Of a DNA stretch of 5,429 nt, positions 1 through 4,702 are shown piece after piece. The translations under genes were made by a program, and so were the position numbers. Numbering within the stretch: the first letter of the stretch is position 1; each line of letters opens with the position of its first letter. The stretch covers positions 1-5,429 of the forward strand of contig JAMDEL010000078.1 of the NCBI GenBank assembly GCA_023487095.1, read 5' to 3'. Source of the DNA: Patescibacteria group bacterium. Its GTDB lineage: Bacteria; Patescibacteriota; Doudnabacteria; UBA920. The notes under the pieces were generated by a model. It was not told where the DNA came from and did no database searches. It saw only the letters and a list, made by a program, of their open reading frames with translations.

Positions 1-78
1 CAAGCCGCGCTTAACGCCGTCCGGCTTAACCAGCACCAAAGTTCTTTCCTGTTTGATTTTTTTATGAATCTCGGTCAT
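1..78 (-). CDS. ndk: Nucleoside diphosphate kinase, N-terminal fragment (cut by the left edge)
   Basis: Only the first 26 codons are present; the 3' end lies outside the window. After a lysine-rich lead (MTEIHKKIKQ) the residues ERTLVLVKPDGVKRGL match the first beta strand and the KPD motif that opens nucleoside diphosphate kinases. This family transfers the gamma phosphate of ATP to (d)NDPs through a phosphohistidine; that histidine is beyond the window. The start at ATG 78-76 is supported by an AAGGA site 5 nt upstream. The usual protein begins about two to four residues before ERT, so this one carries roughly 8 extra, mostly basic residues. It lies 22 nt after the cyclophilin stop with no terminator between them, so it is probably co-transcribed. 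A dNTP-supply role would fit the ribonucleotide reductase at the other end of the window, but the two are in separate transcription units. Confidence 0.88.
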   Translation of the reverse strand, partial: MTEIHKKIKQERTLVLVKPDGVKRGL

Positions 79-83
79 TGTTT

Positions 84-88
84 TCCTT
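84..88 (-). promoter_or_regulatory. Ribosome binding site of ndk
   Basis: On the minus strand AAGGA lies 5 nt before the ATG at 78-76. It is one of the few clear Shine-Dalgarno sites in this window and fixes the ndk start. Confidence 0.7.
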
Positions 89-100
89 AAAATTAATGGC

Positions 101-811
101 TTATTTTAAAATTTTAATGCTCTCAATAATCACCTTCTCCTTGGGCGCGCCGTCGCCGTACGGGGAATCTATGTCCACCTGGCCGATTTTTTCCGCCACT
201 TCCATACCCCCGGTGACGTAGCCGAACACGGTGTACTGCCCGTCCAGCTGGGTCAGGTCGTTAAGCGCAATGTAAAACTGGCTGCCGCTGGATTCACGCT
301 TCGGGTTAACCTGGTCTCCGGTCCTGGCCATGGCAATCGCGCCTTTTTTATGGAGCAATTTGATTTCAGCCGGTATGGTGTAGCCCGGCCCGCCGCTGCC
401 GTCCCCTTTCGGGTCGCCGCCCTGGATAACAAAATCTTTGGCAACACGGTGGAAGGTTAGGCCGTTATAGAACCCCTGGTTGGCAAGCTTTACAAAGTTG
501 GCCACGGTTTTAGGTGCACTCTCTGGATCCAACTCCAGCTTCATGGTCCCAAAATTCTTCACCAAAATTTCCGCACAGACTTTTTTCGCTGGACAGGGCT
601 TGGTCCCAGCTGGCGAAGAAGTCGGGGTTTGGGGCTGGACCGGAGTGCTGGAAGCGACTGGTGTAGGTTCAGGGGTTTTTTGCTCCTGCCTGGCATTATC
701 CTCAGAAGCCAACTCTACTTTTTCCGGTACCGAATACATGCGAAAAACAAAAAAACCAACGGCTAAGATCACAATTGCGGCTATCAGCATATACAAAGTT
801 TTATTTGTCAT
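101..811 (-). CDS. Membrane-anchored extracytoplasmic cyclophilin-type peptidyl-prolyl cis-trans isomerase
   Basis: This 236-residue protein should catalyse cis-trans isomerisation of X-Pro bonds in proteins outside the cytoplasmic membrane. Residues 5-24 form one hydrophobic segment after a short basic start, with no lipobox and no clear cleavage site, so it is probably a signal anchor. Residues 40-72 are a low-complexity linker rich in Pro, Thr, Ser and Glu. The cyclophilin domain covers about 77-236. It has FHRV at 120-123 with the catalytic arginine R122, FVIQGGD at 127-133, GSGGPGY at 138-144, SGSQFYI at 175-181 and LDGQYTVFG at 189-197. The tryptophan that contacts cyclosporin in human CypA is a glutamine here (Q188), as in many bacterial members. 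Two cysteines, C73 and C79, flank the domain start and could form a disulfide. The ATG at 811-809 is preceded by only a weak AAGAGA site. It is followed closely by ndk. Confidence 0.93.
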   Translation of the reverse strand: MTNKTLYMLIAAIVILAVGFFVFRMYSVPEKVELASEDNARQEQKTPEPTPVASSTPVQPQTPTSSPAGTKPCPAKKVCAEILVKNFGTMKLELDPESAPKTVANFVKLANQGFYNGLTFHRVAKDFVIQGGDPKGDGSGGPGYTIPAEIKLLHKKGAIAMARTGDQVNPKRESSGSQFYIALNDLTQLDGQYTVFGYVTGGMEVAEKIGQVDIDSPYGDGAPKEKVIIESIKILK

Positions 812-841
812 TTATCTCTTTTTTAATACTATTGCTCCAAA

Positions 842-870
842 ATTTTAACATAAATGCCGGGTAGTTTCAA
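842..870 (-). promoter_or_regulatory. Sigma70-like promoter for the cyclophilin-ndk unit
   Basis: On the minus strand TTGAAA (870-865) is followed by exactly 17 nt and then TAAAAT (847-842). Each hexamer matches the consensus at 5 of 6 positions and the spacing is ideal. Initiation would fall near 835, giving a leader of about 24 nt before the ATG at 811. The -35 box overlaps the TGA stop of comEC (869-867). There is no convincing terminator after comEC, so read-through from upstream is also possible. Confidence 0.55.
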
Positions 871-2288
871 CCGGGCTTAAATTTCCGAAGAAGCAAAAAA
901 TACAGGCCCAAAACCAACCCATAAGCCGCAAAAACCGCTAATGGACCCAGGCTAATTTTAAAAACCGCGCCGGGCCAGTGCGCTATTAAGCCTACCGCCC
1001 AAACTATATAAGCCAATAAAAACTTTGAGACAAAGGCAAAACCCGGGCCTAAAAAGGGCAGGGTCGCTAAAAAACCGAGCAGCATGACATACGGCACCGC
1101 AGGCAGCACCAGTAAGTTGGCTAAAAGCGCGTAAACGGGCAGCTGACCGAATTGCATCAGGCTTAAAGGCAACGTTGCCACGATGGCGGCCAAAGAAGAA
1201 AGCGCCGCCGCCCTAAAACCCAGGGCGTCGGATTCCAGCCCCGACATCTTTTCCAAAAGCGGCAAACCGTAAACTATTCCCAAAGTGGCCAAAAAGGAAA
1301 GTTGAAAGCCCACGTCCCAAAACAAAACCCGCGGGTTTAATGCAACCATAACCGCAGCAGCCAGCGCAATGCCCGGACCAGCCGCATAAGGACGGCCAAC
1401 TTTAAGGCCCAAGAGCAGAACCGACCCCATGACGGCCGCGCGAACTACTGAGGCTGACCAGCCCGCAATGACGGCAAAACCGAAAATGGCCAAAAGCGAA
1501 AACCAAAAACTGGCTTTGCGCCCAAAAAAATAAGCGGTAAAACCCAAAAACGAGGCCAGAATAGTAATGTTATAGCCGGACACAGCCACGATATGGCTTA
1601 AACCAGTTGCTTGAAAATTTGCCGTCAATTCGGCAGACAGGGTTTTTTTCGCGCCAATCAAGATGCCCAAAAGCAGGCTGCTGTATGGCTCCTCAAACTT
1701 GGCTGACAAATTTTTGACAAAAGCCTGCTTTAGCTTAAGCAGCCAAAGTTTTGCCAAATTCCCCTCCCCGGTTTTAAGCACTAAAATCTTAGGGTAGCTG
1801 ACTACTGAATAAATCTCGTAGCGCTCCAAGTATTTCCGGTAGTCAAAATCTTCGTAGCTTTTTGGCTCTTTAAACTTACCCTCTACCACAACCCGGTCGC
1901 CGTAAAAATAATCCTGGGCCCTGCTCGCTGTCACCAAGGCCCTCTGGTTAAAACCGTCTGGCTGAAAGGTTAAAAGCTGGCGGTCAGGCCTGATGTCCGG
2001 ATCTTCAACAATCAACCCTTCCATTTCCTGCTTGCTTTCAAATACGGGTGCGTATCGGTTTTCCGAAAAGGAAACCTGTAACCGGAACGCCCCTAGTCCA
2101 ACAAAAAATAAAAAACACGCCGGCAAAAAAACTTGTCGGGCACCAGCCTGGTAGCCTAAGGCAAAAACCGAGGCGCTCAAGGCAGTCAACCCCATGGACC
2201 AAAATAAGCCCACCTGAAGCCAAGAAGCCAAAAAAACTCCTGCGGCAAAACTTGCGCAGGCGAATATGAAAATCCGGCTTTTGGTCAT
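867..2288 (-). CDS. comEC: ComEC/Rec2-family DNA uptake channel, short form without the metallo-beta-lactamase domain
   Basis: ComEC forms the inner-membrane channel through which single-stranded DNA enters during natural transformation. This protein has 473 residues. Residues 5-70 contain three hydrophobic segments. Residues 85-172 fit the soluble OB-fold-like part of DUF4131, including FDYRKYL at 148-154. The Competence domain follows, with LLLGILIGAKKTL (205-217), the family hallmark TGLSHIVAVSGYNI (228-241), GWSASVVRAAVMG (276-288), NPRVLFWDVGFQLSF (318-332) and further membrane helices to about 467. Full-length ComEC is about 700-800 residues and ends in a metallo-beta-lactamase-like domain. 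Here the stop comes straight after the last helix (LLLRKFKPG), so that domain is missing. The frame is intact, so the short form looks native. The start is 4 nt after the DUF167 stop and its GAGGT site lies inside that gene's last codons, implying coupled translation. Confidence 0.9.
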   Translation of the reverse strand: MTKSRIFIFACASFAAGVFLASWLQVGLFWSMGLTALSASVFALGYQAGARQVFLPACFLFFVGLGAFRLQVSFSENRYAPVFESKQEMEGLIVEDPDIRPDRQLLTFQPDGFNQRALVTASRAQDYFYGDRVVVEGKFKEPKSYEDFDYRKYLERYEIYSVVSYPKILVLKTGEGNLAKLWLLKLKQAFVKNLSAKFEEPYSSLLLGILIGAKKTLSAELTANFQATGLSHIVAVSGYNITILASFLGFTAYFFGRKASFWFSLLAIFGFAVIAGWSASVVRAAVMGSVLLLGLKVGRPYAAGPGIALAAAVMVALNPRVLFWDVGFQLSFLATLGIVYGLPLLEKMSGLESDALGFRAAALSSLAAIVATLPLSLMQFGQLPVYALLANLLVLPAVPYVMLLGFLATLPFLGPGFAFVSKFLLAYIVWAVGLIAHWPGAVFKISLGPLAVFAAYGLVLGLYFLLLRKFKPG

Positions 2289-2292
2289 ATGC

Positions 2293-2511
2293 CTAGCTTA
2301 CCTCAAAAACTTTTTGTTTTGATTTCTCGCCGCGGACCAATTCTATTTGAGACTTGGGGATTTTTAAATGTTCTGACAGTGCGCCCCTCACCGCCTGGTT
2401 CGCCTTGCCTTCCAAGGGCGGCTCTTTCACATACACGTGCAAATTGCCAAACAGGTCTTTTTCCACTCGAGGTTTTTTGGAATTAGGATGTGCAAAAACG
2501 ACAAGCTTCAT
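2293..2511 (-). CDS. DUF167 (YggU-like) small protein of unknown function
   Basis: This 72-residue protein matches the DUF167/YggU family, which is widespread, has known structures and lacks an established biochemical role. The diagnostic core is VKEPPLEGKANQA at 28-40, followed by LKIPKSQIELVRGEKSKQK at 48-66. These cover the conserved P-x-EGKAN turn and the GxxSKxK strand of the family. The length is typical, so it is probably complete. Its ATG overlaps the Nudix stop by 4 nt (ATGA) and no Shine-Dalgarno site precedes it, so translation probably depends on ribosomes finishing the Nudix gene. comEC follows 4 nt after its stop. The neighbourhood does not reveal a function. Confidence 0.85.
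   Translation of the reverse strand: MKLVVFAHPNSKKPRVEKDLFGNLHVYVKEPPLEGKANQAVRGALSEHLKIPKSQIELVRGEKSKQKVFEVS
2300..2304 (-). promoter_or_regulatory. Ribosome binding site of comEC inside the preceding gene
   Basis: GAGGT on the minus strand lies in the Glu-Val codons just before the TAG stop of the DUF167 gene and 11 nt ahead of the comEC ATG. The spacing is a little long. Ribosomes ending the small gene would arrive on top of this site, which favours coupled translation. Confidence 0.5.
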
Positions 2512-2936
2512 AAGTTTTTTGCGTATTTTTTCAAAAAATGCGGCAATTGGGAATGAAGATTTTCAGGGACCTTGCCTAACTGGAACCATTTTATTTCATC
2601 AAATTTGTGCGGCTCGCCGATTTTAACTTTTTTAGGCTCAACCAATACTTTAAAATCCAACGCTACCCAGTGGGTCGGCTGGCCCTGGTGCTCGCGGTGC
2701 ACATCGCGGAAGCCTAAAAATTCATAGGCTACCACATCCGTGCAGTATTCTTCCATAATTTCTTTTCTTAAAGTCGTCTCAATGCTGTCGCCAAATTCCA
2801 TCCCGCCCGCGCCTATATCCCATTTGCCGTTTTCGTCGCGGGCGTTTTGGGACCGCTTGGCCATGACAAAATTGCCTTTGCCATCATGGCAAAAATAGAC
2901 GACTGTCACCCCAATATAGTCCTGACCTTTTTTCAT
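2508..2936 (-). CDS. Nudix hydrolase with a variant Nudix box
   Basis: Nudix enzymes hydrolyse nucleoside diphosphates linked to another group, such as oxidised dNTPs or nucleotide sugars, using Mg2+ bound by the Nudix helix. The protein has 142 residues, one compact domain of normal length. The box runs from G44 to T66: GGMEFGD (44-50), then LRKEIMEEYCTD (56-67). The metal-binding glutamates E59, E62 and E63 are present. The usual first Glu is Asp (D50), the Arg of the RE pair is Lys (K58), and the Gly after EEx is Cys (C65). The upstream KWDIGAGGMEFGD pattern and EIKWF at 114-118 are also typical of the family. The substrate cannot be told from the sequence. No Shine-Dalgarno site precedes the ATG at 2936-2934, and this is the first gene after the terminator at 2992-3021, so it probably leads the Nudix-DUF167-comEC unit. 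Confidence 0.9.
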   Translation of the reverse strand: MKKGQDYIGVTVVYFCHDGKGNFVMAKRSQNARDENGKWDIGAGGMEFGDSIETTLRKEIMEEYCTDVVAYEFLGFRDVHREHQGQPTHWVALDFKVLVEPKKVKIGEPHKFDEIKWFQLGKVPENLHSQLPHFLKKYAKNL

Positions 2937-2991
2937 AATATAGAGGTATGAGCCTGGATTAAAACTCCTAAAGCCGCCTCACGCCGCAAAC

Positions 2992-3021
2992 AAAAACCCC
3001 TGCCTACAGCGAGGGGTTTTT
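2992..3021 (-). terminator. Intrinsic terminator after the DUF6580 gene
   Basis: The minus strand reads AAAAACCCCT, a 10-nt loop, then AGGGGTTTTT followed by GTTT: a perfect 10-bp stem whose 3' arm supplies the T tract. The 5' arm and part of the loop lie within the last codons and stop (3006-3004) of the DUF6580 gene. It separates the nrdJ-cobO-DUF4430-DUF6580 unit from the Nudix unit. The 55 nt from here to the Nudix ATG show no convincing promoter, although a TATATT lies directly before that ATG. Confidence 0.8.
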
Positions 3022-3516
3022 GGTTAAACTTCTTTGTGCGGCCCAATTTTTGGCCAAGGCGTAAGCGCCAAACAGCACCACGCTATAAGTCAGGTCGCCC
3101 AAAACAGTCCCCTTAAGGAAAGGCATGCCGGCGACATAGGCCTGGACAATGCCGGAAAAGTTATGCGGGTACTGTACATATAAAAAAGCAAAATTGGTGA
3201 TGGCAAAAAACAAAAGGGAGGCTCCGACTGAGGAAGCAAAAATTTTGAGCCAGCGGCTGCCCTTCTCCTGCTTTATCCAAAGACCGAACAAAACCCCCAA
3301 CAGGTGGGAAGCATAAACCGCGAGCATTAACTGCCAAGCAAAGAAGCCAATAAACAAATCGGAGACAAATCGCGCGGCTAGCGGGATAACTATGGCTTGC
3401 TTTTTCGGCAGGTAGGCCGCGCTGAATATGGCGAGCGCGGTTATGGGTGCGAAGTTAGGGATATGGGGAACAAACCGGGAAGCCGCTGCGACTAAAACTA
3501 TAAATAAATATATCAT
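3004..3516 (-). CDS. DUF6580 family integral membrane protein, candidate cobalamin-uptake membrane component
   Basis: The protein has 170 residues and about five or six membrane segments (roughly 2-12, 24-37, 42-60, 62-80, 92-112, 137-155). Features I recognise as DUF6580 are RFVPHIPNFAPITALAIF (14-31), SDLFIG (52-57), FFAITNFAFLY (103-113) and GDLTYSVVLFG (140-150). The size, the N-terminal hydrophobic segment with small residues, and the helix count resemble substrate-binding S components of ECF vitamin transporters; that likeness is my inference. The ATG lies 3 nt after the DUF4430 lipoprotein stop with no Shine-Dalgarno site, so translation is probably coupled. Being next to a DUF4430 lipoprotein and an adenosyltransferase points to corrinoid as the substrate. 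No ATPase or T component is in the window, so it would need partners elsewhere or work alone. The family call is fairly sure, the function is not. Confidence 0.75.
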   Translation of the reverse strand: MIYLFIVLVAAASRFVPHIPNFAPITALAIFSAAYLPKKQAIVIPLAARFVSDLFIGFFAWQLMLAVYASHLLGVLFGLWIKQEKGSRWLKIFASSVGASLLFFAITNFAFLYVQYPHNFSGIVQAYVAGMPFLKGTVLGDLTYSVVLFGAYALAKNWAAQRSLTKNPSL

Positions 3517-3519
3517 GAA

Positions 3520-4017
3520 TTATTTGCTGTTAGGTTGATAAGAATTTACGCTATTAAGTTTCCATTCAATTTTGTCATTGTTTTTTAGGGTATAAGCGCC
3601 AGCGCCCTCATTGGCCAGCTTGCCGTTCACATAAAAGGCCCAAAACTGGTCAATTCTCGCCACCGCGCCATCTATACCCTTCACCATTTCCCCAAGGCTG
3701 CCATAATCCGTAGTTTCCACTTTATGGCTGGTTTTAAGCAGGGCCAAGGCTTTGGTATTTTCAGCTACCTGATAACTGGCGTTGTTTAGATTGGAACCTT
3801 GGACAGTTTGGTAAACTGTAATATAAATTGGCTCATCCTGTGGCTTGATGTTCTTAACTGTCGGCTGGCTGGCAGTCGCCTGGTTCATGGGAGCCCCTGC
3901 CTGTTGCTGGATTGGCGGATTATTGTCCGGCCTTGGATTTGGGCTTTCCGGCTTTTTATTGCAACCTGCTGAAAGCAGCGCAACTGCAATCAAAAAATAT
4001 AAACCGTATTTTTTCAT
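3520..4017 (-). CDS. DUF4430-domain lipoprotein, candidate corrinoid-capturing protein
   Basis: From the ATG at 4017-4015 the protein has 165 residues. It begins with a textbook lipoprotein signal: KK, a hydrophobic stretch and SAGC, with lipidated cysteine C19. A Pro/Asn/Gln-rich linker (about 20-60) tethers a C-terminal domain (about 62-155). That domain contains YITVYQTV (65-72), FWAFYVNGKLANEGAGAYTL (125-144) and DKIEWKL (148-154), the pattern of DUF4430. This family shares its fold with the beta domain of animal intrinsic factor and transcobalamin, where it binds the cobalamin face. Anchoring outside the membrane plus an adjacent membrane protein suggests ligand capture. A longer reading from TTG 4032 adds ITKY and overlaps cobO by 11 nt; I prefer the ATG because it gives the standard signal peptide and starts 4 nt after the cobO stop. 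The ligand is inferred from context. Confidence 0.82.
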   Translation of the reverse strand: MKKYGLYFLIAVALLSAGCNKKPESPNPRPDNNPPIQQQAGAPMNQATASQPTVKNIKPQDEPIYITVYQTVQGSNLNNASYQVAENTKALALLKTSHKVETTDYGSLGEMVKGIDGAVARIDQFWAFYVNGKLANEGAGAYTLKNNDKIEWKLNSVNSYQPNSK

Positions 4018-4021
4018 ATAC

Positions 4022-4648
4022 TTAGTAATCAATCCCCCTCTGCGCTAAAATGCCTTTATAGTAAGGGTGCTTAATCATTTTCATTTCCGTCACCAAATCG
4101 CACAATGCTAAAATTTTAGGGTATTTATTATGGCCGGTCAAGACAAGATGCAGGTCCTTGGGCTTAAGCTTGATTAAATCCACAATGTCCCGCTCTTCTA
4201 TAAGTTTCACTTCCAGAGCGGAAATCAGCTCGTCTAAAACCACTAGTTGGTATTTGCCCGAAAGCATGACTTCACGCGCCCTCTCCAGTCCCTGCAAGGC
4301 TTCGCGTACGTGCTCCTGCCTGGCTTTGCCGTCTCCGAGTATTCCTACAAAACCCAAACCCATTTGCTGGTTTTCAATTTGGCCAATGCTTCCAGGGTAG
4401 CTGACCGCGTTAAAAAAATCTATTTCCGAAGACAGCGGCCACTCGCCCTTGTCTTTGTTGTTGCCGGTTTCCTTTTTGGCCTTCACAAACTGGAGGATGT
4501 AAACGTCCATGCCCGCGCCCGCAGCCCTGGCCGCCATGCCCATGGCAGCCGTGGTTTTGCCCTTGCCCGCGCCAATATAAGCAATCACCAAGCCTTTGGG
4601 CTCAGCAGAAAACTCCTTAGGCATTTTAATTTTTTGTTTTTTTGGCAT
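4022..4648 (-). CDS. cobO: Corrinoid (cob(I)alamin) adenosyltransferase, CobA/CobO/BtuR type
   Basis: This enzyme moves the 5'-deoxyadenosyl group of ATP to reduced cobalt, making adenosylcobalamin. Of 208 residues, 1-17 are a basic lead. The ATP loop GAGKGKTT is at 26-33, QFVK at 53-56, VVLDEL at 136-141, LTGH at 170-173, and VTEMKMIKHP (186-195) leads to the terminal AQRGIDY, all in family order and at near-normal length. Three things differ from Salmonella CobA as I remember it. The stretch from Q53 to G99 is about 19 residues longer, the GFTW motif reads GFVG (99-102), and LTGR is LTGH. The enzyme follows the class II ribonucleotide reductase and precedes two putative uptake genes, so its product probably feeds the reductase. 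No Shine-Dalgarno site precedes the ATG at 4648, nor an alternative in-frame ATG at 4624, so the exact start is uncertain. Confidence 0.92.
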   Translation of the reverse strand: MPKKQKIKMPKEFSAEPKGLVIAYIGAGKGKTTAAMGMAARAAGAGMDVYILQFVKAKKETGNNKDKGEWPLSSEIDFFNAVSYPGSIGQIENQQMGLGFVGILGDGKARQEHVREALQGLERAREVMLSGKYQLVVLDELISALEVKLIEERDIVDLIKLKPKDLHLVLTGHNKYPKILALCDLVTEMKMIKHPYYKGILAQRGIDY

Positions 4649-4655
4649 AAAGTTT

Positions 4656-4677
4656 AGGCGGCGGTTTCCCGCCGCCT
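4656..4677 (-). other. Intercistronic hairpin with a GAAA tetraloop between nrdJ and cobO
   Basis: On the minus strand AGGCGGCGG, GAAA and CCGCCGCCT form a perfect 9-bp stem, eight pairs of it G-C, capped by a GNRA-type loop. It lies 25 nt after the nrdJ stop and 7 nt before the cobO ATG, and fills the 54-nt gap between them. The bases after it (AAACTTT) are not a strong T tract, so it is a poor intrinsic terminator. It more probably protects or defines an RNA 3' end, dampens cobO expression, or marks a processing site. No cobalamin riboswitch features are recognisable in the gap. Confidence 0.7.
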
Positions 4678-4702
4678 TGATTATCTCAATAAAATTTACC
4701 GA

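Noticed and set aside
480..848. Plus-strand open frame over the cyclophilin gene
   Set aside because: It lies opposite a clear cyclophilin, has no recognisable domain and looks like an antisense shadow.
865..884. Terminator after comEC
   Set aside because: Only a 4-bp CCGG pairing can be drawn and no T tract follows.
2048..2269. Plus-strand open frame over the comEC 5' region
   Set aside because: Composition follows the comEC codons read backwards, with no known motif or ribosome site.
2937..2991. Promoter for the Nudix unit
   Set aside because: TATATT and TTTAAT resemble -10 boxes, but no -35 match lies at 16-18 nt, and TATATT abuts the ATG.
4018..4032. TTG start for the DUF4430 lipoprotein
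   Set aside because: The GAGGGGG upstream is only 1 nt from the TTG and is already explained as cobO coding sequence; the ATG at 4017 gives a standard lipoprotein signal.
4158..4657. Two plus-strand open frames over cobO
   Set aside because: Both are opposite the conserved CobO motifs and show no family features.
4649..4702. Cobalamin riboswitch before cobO
   Set aside because: The gap is only 54 nt, far too short for the aptamer, and holds a simple hairpin with no B12-box-like sequence.
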